64,000 nt of DNA, from assembly GCF_003574965.1 (NCBI RefSeq), contig NZ_CP032317.1:3720001-3784000 (forward strand), written 5' to 3'. The stretch comes from Hymenobacter oligotrophus. GTDB taxonomy: Bacteria; Bacteroidota; Bacteroidia; Cytophagales; Hymenobacteraceae. The first letter of the stretch is position 1. Each line of letters starts with the position of its first letter. The position numbers and the translations under genes were made by a program. Below are positions 26,579-37,860 of this stretch, one piece after another. Below the pieces are notes generated by a model. The model did no database searches, was not told the DNA's origin, and saw only the letters and a program-made list of their open reading frames with translations.

Positions 26579-26676
26579 CAGTAGCGCGAACCCACCACAG
26601 CTAAATGTTATCGAAGAACGTTTTTCTTGCCCCTGGGGTTGTTCTTCGATGCGTGAGTGGTTGGCTCGCGCTACTG
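26579..26676 (+). ncRNA. Candidate structured RNA element directly upstream of rpoB
   Basis: About 98 bases that fold into one long hairpin. An 11-bp outer stem is perfect (26579-26589 with 26666-26676) and is extended by about 8 bp with one mismatch (near 26591-26598 with 26657-26664). A perfect 10-bp inner stem (26610-26619 with 26641-26650) encloses a loop with a further small GC stem. It ends 50 bases before the rpoB start. I recognise no known family. It may be a leader that controls rpoB, an RNase III-type processing site, or a MITE-like remnant. Confidence 0.5.
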
Positions 26677-26726
26677 GCATGGTTTGAAGATTCCATCCTC
26701 CCAGTGTCATTTTAATTCTTAACACG

Positions 26727-29700
26727 TTGGCTACACCCAAAGCAAAGGCTACGGCCGAGGAGCGGATCAATTTCGCCAAGATTAAGAAGGTAATCGAATA
26801 CCCGGATTTCCTGGACGTGCAATTGCAGTCGTTCCGGGATTTCTTCCAGCTGGAGACAGCTGCGGAGAACCGTTCGAACGAGGGCCTGTTCAAAGTGTTT
26901 GCTGAGAACTTTCCCATTTCGGACTCGCGGGAAAACTTCGTCCTGGAGTTCATCGATTACCACGTTGATCCGCCGAAGTACTCCGTAGACGAATGCATTG
27001 ACCGCGGCCTGACCTACTCGGTTCCGCTGAAGGCCAAGCTGCGTTTGCTCTGCAACGACGAAGACAACGAGGATTTCGAGACCATCGAGCAGGAAGTGTT
27101 CCTCGGGAACATTCCCTACATGACGGAGAAGGGCTCTTTCGTTATCAACGGTGCTGAGCGCGTAATCGTGTCGCAGCTGCACCGCTCGCCGGGCGTATTC
27201 TTCGCCCAGAGCAAGCACACCAACGGTACGAAGCTGTACTCGGCCCGTATTATTCCGTTCAAGGGTTCGTGGATTGAATTTGCCACGGACGTAAACAACG
27301 TGATGTATGCGTACATCGACCGGAAGAAGAAATTCCCGGTTACAACGCTGCTTCGCGCTATCGGCTACGGCACCGACAAAGACATTCTCGATTTGTTCGG
27401 CTTGTCGGAGGAGGTAAAGGCTGACAAAAAGACCCTGAAGAAAGTTGTTGGCCGCAAGCTGGCCGCCCGCGTGCTGCGCACCTGGACGGAAGACTTCGTG
27501 GACGAAGATACCGGTGAGGTAGTTTCGATTGACCGCAACGAGGTGCTGCTGGAGCGTGACTCGACCGTAGAGGACGAGGACATCGACACCATCGTGGACT
27601 CGGGCGTAAAGTCCATTATTCTGCACCGCGAAAACGTCAACATCGCCGACTTCGCTATTATCTACAACACTCTCCAGAAGGACAACTCCAACTCGGAGAA
27701 GGAAGCTGTAGAACAGATTTACCGCCAGCTCCGCAATACGGAAGCGCCTGACGAAGAAACTGCCCGTGACATTATTCAGAAGCTGTTCTTCTCGGATAAG
27801 CGCTACGACCTAGGTGATGTAGGCCGTTACCGCATCAACAAGAAGCTGGGCATCGACACGAACTGGGAAGCTCGCGTACTCACGAACGAGGACATCGTCC
27901 TCATCGTGAAGTATCTGATCGGCCTGATCAACTCGAAGGCTATCGTCGACGACATCGACCACTTGTCGAACCGTCGCGTGCGCACCGTAGGGGAACAGTT
28001 GTACGCCCAATTTGGCGTAGGTCTGGCCCGTATGGCCCGCACCATCAAGGAGCGCATGAACGTGCGCGACAACGAGGACTTCAAGCCCGTTGACCTGATC
28101 AACGCCCGTACGCTGTCGTCGGTTATCAATTCGTTCTTCGGCACGAACCAGCTTTCGCAGTTCATGGACCAGACGAACCCGCTGGCCGAGGTGACGCACA
28201 AGCGTCGCGTATCGGCCCTAGGTCCGGGAGGTCTGTCGCGCGAGCGGGCAGGTTTCGAAGTACGTGACGTTCACTACACCCACTACGGCCGTCTGTGCAC
28301 CATCGAAACGCCGGAAGGACCGAACATCGGTCTGATTTCGTCGCTTTGCGTGCACGCTCGTGTAAACTCGATGGGCTTCATCGAGACGCCCTACCGCACC
28401 GTTGAGAACGGCAAGGTAGACGTAAGCGAGACGGTGAAATACCTAACCGCCGAGGAAGAAGACACCCACCACATCGCACAGGCCAACGCCCGCATCGACG
28501 ACGAAGGCAACTTCTTGTCGGAGCGCGTGAAAGGCCGCTTTGAGGGCGACTTCCCGGTAGTTGAGCCGGCTGAGTACACGTACATGGACGTTGCGCCGAA
28601 CCAAATCGTGTCGGTGGCTGCTTCGATGATTCCGTTCTTGGAGCACGATGACGCCAACCGCGCACTGATGGGCTCGAACATGCAACGCCAGGCTGTGCCG
28701 CTGCTAAAGCCGCAGGCGCCGATCGTTGGTACCGGCCTCGAAGGCCGCGTAGCAATCGACTCGCGTGCGCTGGTGGTAGCCGAAGGCGATGGTGTTATCG
28801 ACTACGTTGACGCTAACAAGATCATCGTTAAGTACGATCTTACCCAAGAGGACATTCTGGTGAGCTTCGATGCTGAGCGTGTGACCTACGAGCTGATCAA
28901 GTTCCGTCGTACGAACCAGGACACTTGCTTGAACCTGACCCCGATCGTGAAGAAAGGGGAGCGGGTAGTGAAAGGCCAGCCGCTGTGCGAAGGCTACGCT
29001 ACCGAAGCCGGTGAACTGGCCCTAGGTCGTAACATGCAAGTGGCGTTCATGCCGTGGCAGGGTTACAACTTCGAGGACGCCATCGTTATTTCGGAGAAGG
29101 TAGTTCGCGACGACATCTTCACCTCGATTCACATCGAAGAGTTTGAGCTGGAAGTACGCGAGACCAAGCGCGGCGAAGAAGAGCTAACGTCGGAAATTCC
29201 GAACGTGAGCGAAGAAGCCGTGCGCAACCTCGACGAAAACGGTATCATTCGCATTGGCGCCGAAGTGCGCGAAGGCGACATCCTGATCGGTAAGATTACG
29301 CCGAAGGGCGAAACCGACCCGACCCCGGAAGAGAAGCTGCTGCGTGCCATCTTCGGTGACAAAGCCGGCGACGTGAAGGATGCCTCGCTTAAGGCGCCGC
29401 CCTCACTGAACGGTGTGGTTATCGAGACGAAGCTGTTCTCGCGTCCGAAGAAGGACAAGAACCTACGTGCCAAGTCGAAGCGCGAAGTAGAGGAGCTGAA
29501 GGACCGCTACGCTGCTGAGTTGCGCGGTGTAAAGGCAGTTATGGTTGACAAACTGGTGCAGCTGCTCGAGGGCAAAACCTCGCAAGGCATTAAGCACAAG
29601 TTTGGCGATGAGCTGCTGGCCAAAGGGGCCAAATTCGGCAAGAAGAACATCACAGATGCTCTCTTCCCCGAGAAGAACCCCTACAAGGACGAAAGCAACT

Positions 29701-30611
29701 ACGCTGTGCCGGAAGAGGTGAACCTGTTCAAGGACCTTATTCTGGAGAACTGGACTGCCGACGAGAAGACCAACGCGATGGTAGCTGAGCTGGTGAAGAA
29801 TTACACCAAGCGCCGCAACATCGTAACGGCCCGCTTCAAGCGCGACCGGTTTACCCTGGAGGTAGGCGACGAGCTTCCGGCTGGTATCGTGCAGCTGGCT
29901 AAAGTGTACATCGCCAAGAAGCGCAAGCTGAAGGTGGGTGACAAGATGGCCGGTCGTCACGGTAACAAAGGTGTAGTAGCCCGCATCGTGCGCGATGAGG
30001 ACATGCCTTTCTTGCCCGACGGCACCCCGATGGACATCGTGCTCAACCCCCTAGGTGTACCGAGCCGTATGAACATTGGTCAGATCTACGAGACGGTACT
30101 GGGCTGGGCCGGCCTGAAGCTGGGCCGCAAGTACTCGACGCCGATCTTCGACGGTGCTACGGAAGACGAGGTAGCACATGAGCTGACGGAAGCCGGCTTG
30201 CCGGACTGGGGCCGTGCTTACCTGCACGATGGTCTGACGGGTGACCGTTTCGACCAGCCCGTAACGGTAGGCGTAATTTACATGCTGAAGCTCGGTCACC
30301 TTGTCGACGACAAGATGCACGCCCGTTCGATCGGTCCGTACTCGCTCATTACGCAGCAGCCGCTGGGTGGCAAGGCGCAGTTCGGTGGTCAGCGCTTCGG
30401 TGAGATGGAAGTGTGGGCTCTGGAGGCCTTCGGCGCTTCGAACATCCTGCAGGAAATCCTGACGGTGAAGTCGGACGACGTGATTGGCCGTGCCAAAGCC
30501 TACGAAGCCATTGTAAAAGGCGACGTACTGCCCAAGCCGAATATTCCGGAATCATTCAACGTACTCATTCACGAGCTGCGTGGTCTGGCCCTGGAAATCA
30601 CGCTGGACTAA
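26727..30611 (+). CDS. rpoB: DNA-directed RNA polymerase subunit beta
   Basis: 1,294 residues. The start is TTG at 26727: the family N-terminus ([25 protein letters not shown]) begins right there and the next in-frame Met lies far downstream. Characteristic parts include the rifampicin-region segment [25 protein letters not shown] with [45 protein letters not shown], and the C-terminal [49 protein letters not shown]. The rifampicin region appears wild type. Preceded by structured spacer elements and followed by a 395-base spacer before rpoC. Confidence 0.98.
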   Translation: MATPKAKATAEERINFAKIKKVIEYPDFLDVQLQSFRDFFQLETAAENRSNEGLFKVFAENFPISDSRENFVLEFIDYHVDPPKYSVDECIDRGLTYSVPLKAKLRLLCNDEDNEDFETIEQEVFLGNIPYMTEKGSFVINGAERVIVSQLHRSPGVFFAQSKHTNGTKLYSARIIPFKGSWIEFATDVNNVMYAYIDRKKKFPVTTLLRAIGYGTDKDILDLFGLSEEVKADKKTLKKVVGRKLAARVLRTWTEDFVDEDTGEVVSIDRNEVLLERDSTVEDEDIDTIVDSGVKSIILHRENVNIADFAIIYNTLQKDNSNSEKEAVEQIYRQLRNTEAPDEETARDIIQKLFFSDKRYDLGDVGRYRINKKLGIDTNWEARVLTNEDIVLIVKYLIGLINSKAIVDDIDHLSNRRVRTVGEQLYAQFGVGLARMARTIKERMNVRDNEDFKPVDLINARTLSSVINSFFGTNQLSQFMDQTNPLAEVTHKRRVSALGPGGLSRERAGFEVRDVHYTHYGRLCTIETPEGPNIGLISSLCVHARVNSMGFIETPYRTVENGKVDVSETVKYLTAEEEDTHHIAQANARIDDEGNFLSERVKGRFEGDFPVVEPAEYTYMDVAPNQIVSVAASMIPFLEHDDANRALMGSNMQRQAVPLLKPQAPIVGTGLEGRVAIDSRALVVAEGDGVIDYVDANKIIVKYDLTQEDILVSFDAERVTYELIKFRRTNQDTCLNLTPIVKKGERVVKGQPLCEGYATEAGELALGRNMQVAFMPWQGYNFEDAIVISEKVVRDDIFTSIHIEEFELEVRETKRGEEELTSEIPNVSEEAVRNLDENGIIRIGAEVREGDILIGKITPKGETDPTPEEKLLRAIFGDKAGDVKDASLKAPPSLNGVVIETKLFSRPKKDKNLRAKSKREVEELKDRYAAELRGVKAVMVDKLVQLLEGKTSQGIKHKFGDELLAKGAKFGKKNITDALFPEKNPYKDESNYAVPEEVNLFKDLILENWTADEKTNAMVAELVKNYTKRRNIVTARFKRDRFTLEVGDELPAGIVQLAKVYIAKKRKLKVGDKMAGRHGNKGVVARIVRDEDMPFLPDGTPMDIVLNPLGVPSRMNIGQIYETVLGWAGLKLGRKYSTPIFDGATEDEVAHELTEAGLPDWGRAYLHDGLTGDRFDQPVTVGVIYMLKLGHLVDDKMHARSIGPYSLITQQPLGGKAQFGGQRFGEMEVWALEAFGASNILQEILTVKSDDVIGRAKAYEAIVKGDVLPKPNIPESFNVLIHELRGLALEITLD

Positions 30612-31006
30612 TTTAAAAAGCTGCTAACAAAATGGTTGTCGGTGCCTCGGTGCCGGCAACCATTTTGCGCATCCTGCCCTAGGTCGACTCGGCAGTTGAT
30701 AAAGGCAGGAGCCTAGCCAGCGAAGACGGAGTACGAGCGGTTTCGCGATATGCTTTTCGGCGGTTGTTCCGAGATATGGTCAGGACAACATCAACAGGCC
30801 GAAAAGTCATCAACAAGCTGGTCGAGTGGAGCCGACGAGGCTCCGACCCAAACCCGATAAAATCTACTGCGCGGCGTACCTATCCGACCCGCAGAGCACT
30901 TTTACGTGAGTCGAGCTGTTGTGAGATTCTGTGGTGAAGTCGTTGGACTAAGCCCGGAGCCTCAGGGCAGTAAACAGCAACAAGCTAAAGCTTAAACACA
31001 AGCAAC
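30612..31006 (+). ncRNA. 395-base structured spacer between rpoB and rpoC
   Basis: No plausible gene, but at least four hairpins in a row: 30628-30638 with 30657-30667 (11 bp), 30672-30678 with 30704-30710 (7 bp), 30753-30761 with 30798-30806 (9 bp, with a second stem inside), and 30828-30833 with 30839-30844 (6 bp, extended outward by GGTC/GACC). None has a T run and I see no TAnnTTTG promoter. rpoB and rpoC are usually much closer together. It could be a cis-acting RNA or a processed small RNA. I do not recognise a known family. Confidence 0.5.
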
Positions 31007-34000
31007 ATGGCGTTTGCAAAAACGAAAAAGCTGGTTCAAGACTTCTCGAAAGTTACCATCTCGCTCGCCTCTCCCGAAGCTATTCTGGAGCGCTCGAACG
31101 GGGAAGTGGTGAAACCCGAGACGATCAACTACCGCACGTACAAGCCCGAAATGGGCGGCTTGTTCTGCGAGCGGATCTTCGGACCGGTAAAAGACTGGGA
31201 GTGCCACTGCGGCAAATACAAGCGCATTCGCTACAAGGGCATTATCTGCGACCGTTGCGGCGTGGAGGTGACCGAGAAGAAAGTGCGCCGCGAGCGGATG
31301 GGCCACATCGAACTGGTGGTACCCGTTGCGCACATCTGGTACTTCAAGTCGCTGCCCAACAAAATTGGTTATCTGCTGGGCCTGCCCACCAAGAAGCTCG
31401 ACCAGATCATCTACTACGAGCGTTACGTGGTAGTGCAGCCGGGCTTGCTGGAAACGGAAGGCGTACAGCAACTCGACTTCCTGACGGAGGACGAATACCT
31501 GGACATCATCGACAAGCTCCCGCGCGAGAACCAGATGCTGCCCAACGAGGATCCGCAGAAGTTCATCGCCAAGATGGGCGCCGACGCGCTGTACATGCTG
31601 CTCGAGCGTCTGAACCTGGACGAGCTGAGCTACTCACTGCGTGACTCCGCCGCTCACGAGACTTCACAGCAGCGTAAGGCTGAGGCCTTGAAGCGTCTGC
31701 GTGTAGTAGAAGCGTTCCGCGAAGCCAACGGCCGCATCGAAAACCGCCCCGAGTGGATGGTAATTCGTATGGTGCCGGTGATTCCGCCGGAGCTGCGCCC
31801 GCTCGTGCCCCTGGACGGTGGCCGTTTTGCTACCTCCGACTTGAACGACCTGTACCGTCGCGTTATCATCCGCAACAACCGCCTTAAGCGCCTGATCGAG
31901 ATCAAGGCTCCGGAGGTGATTCTGCGTAACGAGAAGCGCATGCTGCAAGAGGCTGTCGACTCGCTGTTCGACAACTCGCGTAAGGTAAATGCCGTGCGCG
32001 CCGAAGGCAACCGCGCCCTGAAGTCGCTGTCCGATATGCTGAAAGGCAAGCAGGGCCGCTTCCGTCAGAACCTGCTCGGTAAGCGCGTCGACTACTCGGG
32101 CCGTTCTGTTATCGTGGTAGGCCCCGAGCTGAAGCTGCACGAGTGCGGTCTGCCGAAGAACATGGCAGCCGAGCTGTTCAAGCCGTTCATCATTCGCAAG
32201 CTCATCGAGCGCGGCATCGTGAAGACGGTGAAGTCGGCTAAGAAGATCGTAGACCGCAAGGACGCTGTGGTATGGGACATCCTCGAGAACGTTCTCAAGG
32301 GCCACCCGGTGCTGCTGAACCGTGCTCCTACGCTTCACCGCCTAGGTATCCAGGCGTTCCAGCCGCGTCTCATCGAGGGCAAGGCTATTCAGCTGCACCC
32401 GCTGGTGTGTACCGCCTTCAACGCCGACTTTGACGGTGACCAGATGGCTGTGCACGTACCCCTAGGTCCGGCCGCTGTACTGGAAGCCTCGATGCTGATG
32501 CTGGCGTCGCATAACATCCTGAACCCGGCCAACGGCGCGCCCATCGCGGTACCGTCGCAGGACATGGTTCTGGGTTTGTACTACGTTACCAAAGGCAAGC
32601 GCACCACCGAAGAGGAAGTAGTTGTGGGCGAAGGCCGCACGTTCTACTCGGCTGAGGAGGTGGTAATTGCCATCAACGAAGGCCAGCTTTCGAAGCACGC
32701 CTACATTAAGGTGCGTACGAAGGTGCGCGACGAAGAAGACAATCTCGTGACGAAAGTTATCGAGACGGTTGCTGGTCGTGTGCTGTTCAACCTGCACGTA
32801 CCCGAGGAAGTAGGCTTCGTAGATGAGCTGCTGACCAAGAAGAAGCTGCAGCAGATCATCTCGATGGTGTTCAAGCGTACGGGCATGGCCCGCACGGCGC
32901 AGTTCCTCGACGACATCAAGACGCTGGGCTTCCAGTCGGCTTACAAAGGTGGTCTGTCGATGGGCCTAGGTGATATCCAGATTCCGGTAGAGAAGGACCA
33001 ACTGATTGCCCAGGCGCAGGCCGACGTGCAGGCAGTTACCCAGAACTACCAGATGGGTCTGATCACCGACAACGAGCGTTACAACCAGGTTATCGACATC
33101 TGGACGCGCATCAACAACCAGATCACCGAGACGCTGATGTCGCGCCTCGAGAAGGAGAAGCAAGGCTTCAACTCGATCTACATGATGATGCACTCGGGTG
33201 CTCGTGGTTCGCGCGAACAGATCCGTCAGCTCGGCGGTATGCGTGGTCTGATGGCCAAGCCCCAGAAGTCGCTGCAAGGTTCGGTTGGCGAGATTATCGA
33301 AAACCCGATTCTGTCTAACTTCAAAGAAGGCCTGGACGTAATCGAGTACTTTATCTCGACGCACGGTGCCCGTAAGGGTCTGGCTGACACCGCTCTGAAG
33401 ACGGCTGACGCCGGCTACCTGACTCGTCGTCTGGTTGACGTATCGCAAGACGTTATCGTGAACGACGTTGACTGCGGCACGCTGCGTGGTATCGAAACCT
33501 TTGCTCTGAAGGACAACGAGGATATCGTGGAGCCGCTGGCCGAGCGTATCCTAGGTCGCGTAGCCGTTCACGACATCGTGGACCCGCTGACCGACGAGGT
33601 TATCCTGACTGCTGGCGACGAAATCACCGAAGAGGTTACCCGTCGTATCGACCAGACCAGCATCGAATCGGTGGAAATCCGTTCCGTACTGACCTGCGAA
33701 GCCAAGCGTGGTATTTGCGCCCGTTGCTACGGCCGTAACCTCTCGACTGGCCGCATGGTGCAGAAGGGCGAGGCCGTAGGTGTAATTGCTGCTCAGTCGA
33801 TCGGTGAGCCTGGCACCCAGCTGACGCTGCGTACCTTCCACGTGGGTGGTACCGCCTCGAACATTGCGGTAGAAGCCAGCATCCGGGCCAAATTTGCCGG
33901 TGTAATTGAGTTCGAAGACGTGCGCACCGTTGATTCGGTGAATGCAGAAGGCGAACCGGTGAAAGTGGTGATGGGTCGCTCGGGCGAAGTACGTATCGTG

Positions 34001-35350
34001 GAGAAAGGCACCGGCAAGGTGTTTATCTCGAACCACGTACCGTACGGCTCGTTCCTGCTTGTCGAAGAAGGTCAGGAGGTTGAAAAGGGCCAAGAACTCA
34101 ACAACTGGGACCCCTACAACGCTGTAATTCTGGCCGAATTCGATGGTGCCGTCAACTACGAGGGTATCAAAGAAGGCGTAACCTACCGTGAGGAGTCGGA
34201 CGAACAGACCGGCTACCGTGAGAAAGTGGTTATCGAGTCGAAAGACAAGACCCTAGCTCCGGCGCTGGTTATCAAGGCCGGTAAGAAAGGCGGCGACGAG
34301 TCGCAGAAGGCTTACAACATCCCCGTAGGCTCGCACATCAACGTGGAGAACGGCGAGAAGATCAAGGCTGGTCACATTCTGGCTAAGATCCCGCGCGCCG
34401 TTGGCAAGACCCGCGACATTACCGGTGGTCTGCCCCGCGTTACCGAACTCTTCGAAGCCCGTAACCCGTCGAACCCGGCGGTGGTATCGGAAATCGACGG
34501 TGTGGTAACCTACGGTACGGTGAAGCGTGGTAACCGCGAAATCTTCGTCGAGTCGAAAGACGGCGTACGCAAGAAGTACATGGTGCCGCTGTCGAAGCAC
34601 ATTCTGGTGCAAGACAACGACTTCATCCGTGCCGGTGCGCCGCTGTCGGATGGTGCCATCACGCCGACGGATATCTTGAACATTCAGGGTCCCGGCGCCG
34701 TGCAAGAGTACCTCGTGAACGAGATTCAGGAAGTATACCGCTTGCAGGGTGTGAAAATCAACGACAAGCACATCGAGGTGGTAGTACGCCAGATGATGCA
34801 GAAGGTGGTTATCATGGATCCGGGCGACACGTCGTTCCTCGAGCACCAGACCGTGGACAAGATCACGTTCATGGAAGAAAACGATGCCATCATCGACATG
34901 AAGGTGGTAACGGACGAGGGTGACTCGACGATTCTGAAGCGCGGTCAGATCGTGACGGCTCGTAAGCTGCGCGACGAGAACTCCTCGCTGCGCCGCCGCG
35001 ACCTGAAGCTGGTAGAAGTGCGCGACGCTTCGCCGGCCGTATCGCGCCCCACGCTGCAAGGCATCACGCAGGCCTCGCTGGGCACACAGTCGTTTATTTC
35101 GGCTGCTTCGTTCCAGGAAACGACCAAGGTGCTGTCGGAAGCTGCCATCCGTGGCAAGGCAGACGAACTTCTAGGTCTGAAGGAGAACGTAATCGTTGGT
35201 CACCTCATTCCGGCCGGTACCGGTTTGCGCGAGTACACGCGCATTCAGGTTGGCTCGACGGAGGATCCGGAGCCGGTTGCTGCCGCTCCGGCCGCCAGCG
35301 AAGCAAAGCCTCGCGCAAGCCGTAGCAAGCGCGAAGTATCGGCCGAGTAA
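31007..35350 (+). CDS. rpoC: DNA-directed RNA polymerase subunit beta'
   Basis: 1,447 residues. Near the N-terminus is the zinc ribbon (Cys66-x-Cys68 ... CDRCG). The catalytic loop NADFDGDQM (residues 472-480) holds Mg2+ with Asp474, Asp476 and Asp478. Other hallmarks are [42 protein letters not shown], the second zinc site ([16 protein letters not shown]) and the trigger-loop region [18 protein letters not shown]. The C-terminal tail is Ala/Pro-rich. A clear terminator follows 18 bases after the stop. Confidence 0.98.
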   Translation: MAFAKTKKLVQDFSKVTISLASPEAILERSNGEVVKPETINYRTYKPEMGGLFCERIFGPVKDWECHCGKYKRIRYKGIICDRCGVEVTEKKVRRERMGHIELVVPVAHIWYFKSLPNKIGYLLGLPTKKLDQIIYYERYVVVQPGLLETEGVQQLDFLTEDEYLDIIDKLPRENQMLPNEDPQKFIAKMGADALYMLLERLNLDELSYSLRDSAAHETSQQRKAEALKRLRVVEAFREANGRIENRPEWMVIRMVPVIPPELRPLVPLDGGRFATSDLNDLYRRVIIRNNRLKRLIEIKAPEVILRNEKRMLQEAVDSLFDNSRKVNAVRAEGNRALKSLSDMLKGKQGRFRQNLLGKRVDYSGRSVIVVGPELKLHECGLPKNMAAELFKPFIIRKLIERGIVKTVKSAKKIVDRKDAVVWDILENVLKGHPVLLNRAPTLHRLGIQAFQPRLIEGKAIQLHPLVCTAFNADFDGDQMAVHVPLGPAAVLEASMLMLASHNILNPANGAPIAVPSQDMVLGLYYVTKGKRTTEEEVVVGEGRTFYSAEEVVIAINEGQLSKHAYIKVRTKVRDEEDNLVTKVIETVAGRVLFNLHVPEEVGFVDELLTKKKLQQIISMVFKRTGMARTAQFLDDIKTLGFQSAYKGGLSMGLGDIQIPVEKDQLIAQAQADVQAVTQNYQMGLITDNERYNQVIDIWTRINNQITETLMSRLEKEKQGFNSIYMMMHSGARGSREQIRQLGGMRGLMAKPQKSLQGSVGEIIENPILSNFKEGLDVIEYFISTHGARKGLADTALKTADAGYLTRRLVDVSQDVIVNDVDCGTLRGIETFALKDNEDIVEPLAERILGRVAVHDIVDPLTDEVILTAGDEITEEVTRRIDQTSIESVEIRSVLTCEAKRGICARCYGRNLSTGRMVQKGEAVGVIAAQSIGEPGTQLTLRTFHVGGTASNIAVEASIRAKFAGVIEFEDVRTVDSVNAEGEPVKVVMGRSGEVRIVEKGTGKVFISNHVPYGSFLLVEEGQEVEKGQELNNWDPYNAVILAEFDGAVNYEGIKEGVTYREESDEQTGYREKVVIESKDKTLAPALVIKAGKKGGDESQKAYNIPVGSHINVENGEKIKAGHILAKIPRAVGKTRDITGGLPRVTELFEARNPSNPAVVSEIDGVVTYGTVKRGNREIFVESKDGVRKKYMVPLSKHILVQDNDFIRAGAPLSDGAITPTDILNIQGPGAVQEYLVNEIQEVYRLQGVKINDKHIEVVVRQMMQKVVIMDPGDTSFLEHQTVDKITFMEENDAIIDMKVVTDEGDSTILKRGQIVTARKLRDENSSLRRRDLKLVEVRDASPAVSRPTLQGITQASLGTQSFISAASFQETTKVLSEAAIRGKADELLGLKENVIVGHLIPAGTGLREYTRIQVGSTEDPEPVAAAPAASEAKPRASRSKREVSAE

Positions 35351-35367
35351 TTGGCTGAGTGAATAAG

Positions 35368-35400
35368 GAAGCCCGCCGGAAGCAATTTCGGCGGGCTTTT
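35368..35400 (+). terminator. Terminator after rpoC
   Basis: 11-bp GC-rich stem (35368-35378 with 35389-35399) over a 10-base loop, followed by a T run broken once by C. It closes the rplK-rpoC run. Confidence 0.85.
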
Positions 35401-35517
35401 CTTTTGTAGCTTGCTTTTGCTAAACACGGCCTGTTGGCCGGCATAACGAAGCCGAAGCACAAATCGCAGCGGCAGTACGAGCACCTCATCCGTAAAAGCC
35501 TGGCCGTAATGCACGCG

Positions 35518-35525
35518 TATTTTTG
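35518..35525 (+). promoter_or_regulatory. -7 promoter element for the DUF3467 gene
   Basis: TATTTTTG matches TAnnTTTG and lies 91 bases before the ATG at 35617. No -33 element at the expected distance. Confidence 0.45.
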
Positions 35526-35616
35526 CAGTTGCGGGCGCCGTTGCTCATATGCCCTAGGTGCTTAGGCCGATGCTAAGCATTAGCACCCATTAAAACTTCC
35601 TCATCCTGACCTTAAC

Positions 35617-35949
35617 ATGGCCCAACAACCACCCTCTGCGCCCGCATCTGAAGAACAACAAATCAACATTGAGCTGTCGGAGGAAATAGCCGAAGGCGAG
35701 TACGCCAATTTGGCCATGATAGCGCACTCGAGCAGCGAGTTCGTTATCGATTTCATCCGGCTGATGCCTGGCTTGCCTAAAGCCAAGGTGAAAGCCCGCA
35801 TCGTTATTACGCCGGAGCACGCCAAACGCCTGCTATCGGCTTTGTCCGACAACATCGAACGGTACGAGCGAAGCTTTGGTACCATCAAAACCCAGGACGA
35901 AGCACCAGGCTTTCCGATGAACTTCGGCGGCACGATGGGCGAGGCGTAG
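35617..35949 (+). CDS. DUF3467 domain-containing protein
   Basis: 110 residues. The core INIELSEEIAEGEYANLAMIAHSSSEFVIDFIRLMPGLPKAKVKARIVITPEHAKRLL is in outline the DUF3467 domain (sequence given here only as key segments: EGEYANLAMI, EFVIDF, RIVITPEHAKRLL). The function is unknown. It is soluble, without signal peptide or membrane segment. Genes of this family often sit just behind rpoC in Bacteroidota, as here, so a link to transcription or cell growth is possible but unproven. Confidence 0.85.
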   Translation: MAQQPPSAPASEEQQINIELSEEIAEGEYANLAMIAHSSSEFVIDFIRLMPGLPKAKVKARIVITPEHAKRLLSALSDNIERYERSFGTIKTQDEAPGFPMNFGGTMGEA

Positions 35950-36022
35950 CCCCTTGCTACTTTGCAAGCATTGCGCACCTAGGAGCCGCGGCATTGCCCG
36001 CGGCTCTTTCTATTTTCAGCCC

Positions 36023-36766
36023 ATGGCTCCGCTCGACCGTTTCTCCGACCATGCTGCGCAGTATGCGCAGTTTCGCATTACTTATCCCGCCGAGCTTTAT
36101 AGTTACCTGCTAGATAAAACCCTAGGTAGGAGCGCGGCTTGGGACTGCGGCACCGGCAATGGGCAAGTAGCAGCCGATTTAGCTGCCCATTTTGACCAGG
36201 TAGATGCGACCGATATCAGCCCGAAGCAGTTACAACAGGCCGCGCCGCGCGCCAACGTACACTACCGCATTAGTCCCGCCGAGCAAACACCGTTCGCCGA
36301 CAACACCTTCGACCTAATTACCACGGCGCAAGCGCTGCACTGGTTTGATGCGGCTGCTTTTCACCGCGAAGCCCAACGGGTAGCCAAGCCGGGCGCCACC
36401 ATTGCCGAGTGGGGATATGGCCTGGTGAAAACTGACGAACCGCTAGATGCGCTGATAAACCGTTTCTACACTGATATTGTAGGACCTTATTGGGACAAAA
36501 ACCGGCGCCATATTGACGATGGTTTTGCACGTATCCCTTTCCCGTTTGCTGCAGTAGAGCACCGGCACTTCGAAGCGCGCCAGCTATGGTCCGCCGAACG
36601 CTTTCTGCAGTACCTACAAACCTGGAGCAGTGTGCACCTGTACCAAAAGCAGACAGGGGAGAACCCCGTTTATCAGATTGCACATTCCTTACGCCAATTA
36701 TGGGGTGAAGACAAGAGAGAAGTATGCTTTCCAATTTTCTTGCGGGCAGGTGGAATCACCAAGTAG
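36023..36766 (+). CDS. Class I SAM-dependent methyltransferase
   Basis: 247 residues from the ATG at 36023. Motif I WDCGTGNGQVAADLA (residues 40-54), the acidic DATDIS (around 62-67), and DLITTAQALHWFD match the methyltransferase type 11 fold, with the HWFD segment common in the Tmt1/Crg1-like group that methylates small acids. The substrate is unknown. The longer upstream frame would overlap the region before a normal start and is not needed. It follows the DUF3467 gene by 73 bases in the same direction. Confidence 0.85.
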   Translation: MAPLDRFSDHAAQYAQFRITYPAELYSYLLDKTLGRSAAWDCGTGNGQVAADLAAHFDQVDATDISPKQLQQAAPRANVHYRISPAEQTPFADNTFDLITTAQALHWFDAAAFHREAQRVAKPGATIAEWGYGLVKTDEPLDALINRFYTDIVGPYWDKNRRHIDDGFARIPFPFAAVEHRHFEARQLWSAERFLQYLQTWSSVHLYQKQTGENPVYQIAHSLRQLWGEDKREVCFPIFLRAGGITK

Positions 36767-36819
36767 TAAACATGGTTACAAACCTTGAAACTCAATAAAC
36801 CTGTTTACTAACCAAGCGG

Positions 36820-37113
36820 ATGTGTCTAGTAGAAATGGGTTTTGAGTATCGAATCCTTTGCAAGTTGACCACCAAGCAGGCCAACAGCATCCTCTCCAAA
36901 GCCCCCAACCTCGACCATTGCGACGAGTTAGGTCTGCACGAATACCGAGGCACCGGCAGCCTGGCCAGCATACCCGACGCTGTGCTGCAGCGCGTCGAAT
37001 ACGGCCTTTACTTCTGCGACTACAGCCGCAGCCGCACTAGTCTTGAGGTGCTGGGCTACGTGCTCAGCCGTTGCGCTGATTTAGGGCCAGTGACACTGCA
37101 GGCTGCCGACTAG
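36820..37113 (+). CDS. Small protein of unknown function
   Basis: 97 residues, or 92 if the second ATG at 36835 is used (MGFEYRILCKL). It reads like a real, soluble alpha/beta protein: FEYRILCKLTTKQANSIL, then VEYGLYFCDYSRSRTSLEVLGYVLSRC. I recognise no family. It lies 53 bases after the methyltransferase gene and is followed by a hairpin terminator 28 bases after its stop, which supports a transcribed gene. Confidence 0.6.
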   Translation: MCLVEMGFEYRILCKLTTKQANSILSKAPNLDHCDELGLHEYRGTGSLASIPDAVLQRVEYGLYFCDYSRSRTSLEVLGYVLSRCADLGPVTLQAAD

Positions 37114-37141
37114 CTAAGCATTAGACCCGAACAATCACGGA

Positions 37142-37169
37142 AAAGCCCGCATGACCTCGTGCGGGCTTT
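37142..37169 (+). terminator. Terminator before the str operon
   Basis: 10-bp perfect stem (37142-37151 with 37160-37169) with A and T flanks. Confidence 0.75.
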
Positions 37170-37257
37170 CGTCATTCTTAAGCATAGGCAATTTTACCTG
37201 CAGCAAAGCCACTGATTATGAGCCGATGAATCATACCGTGTTAAGTTATAATCCTCG

Positions 37258-37289
37258 TTTGCTATTGTAAATCAGACTTTCTACCTTTG
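37258..37289 (+). promoter_or_regulatory. str operon promoter (rpsL)
   Basis: TTTG at 37258-37261 and TACCTTTG at 37282-37289 with 20 bases between: a complete Bacteroidota promoter, 49 bases before the rpsL ATG. Confidence 0.8.
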
Positions 37290-37338
37290 CCAGCCTAATT
37301 TTTTGGGAGAAGACCCTCCCGGACATAACGCTCAATAG

Positions 37339-37755
37339 ATGCCAACCATCAACCAACTAGTGCGCAAAGGCCGCGAGAAGTTGACGACGAAATCCAAGTC
37401 GCCGGCTCTCGATTCCTGCCCGCAGCGCCGTGGTGTGTGCACGCGCGTGTACACCACCACGCCCAAGAAGCCGAACTCGGCCATGCGTAAAGTAGCTCGC
37501 GTGCGCCTGACCAACGGCAAAGAAGTTAACGCCTACATCCCGGGCGAAGGCCACAACCTGCAAGAGCACAGCATCGTGCTGATTCGCGGCGGTCGTGTGA
37601 AGGACCTTCCCGGTGTGCGTTACCACATCATTCGCGGTGCACTGGATACTGCCGGTGTAAACGGCCGTCTGCAGCGCCGCTCGAAGTACGGTGCCAAGCG
37701 TCCGAAGCCCGGTCAACCGGCTGCAGCAGCTGGCAAAGGCGGTAAGAAAAAGTAA
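37339..37755 (+). CDS. rpsL: 30S ribosomal protein S12
   Basis: 138 residues, with about 12 extra C-terminal residues rich in Gly, Ala and Lys. It controls decoding accuracy at the A site. The loop [13 protein letters not shown] (Lys43/Lys44) and RVKDLPGV (Lys88) carry the residues expected of a streptomycin-sensitive form. First gene of the str operon; rpsG follows after 105 bases. Confidence 0.98.
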   Translation: MPTINQLVRKGREKLTTKSKSPALDSCPQRRGVCTRVYTTTPKKPNSAMRKVARVRLTNGKEVNAYIPGEGHNLQEHSIVLIRGGRVKDLPGVRYHIIRGALDTAGVNGRLQRRSKYGAKRPKPGQPAAAAGKGGKKK

Positions 37756-37860
37756 TCAGGTAGTAAAGGGCTGAAGCGCGGCCACGGGTCTGAGTAATAC
37801 GTCAGCAGGCGTGTGAAGCTAGGCCGTAGACATGTCAGCCCCCGAAACTCCTCATATACC

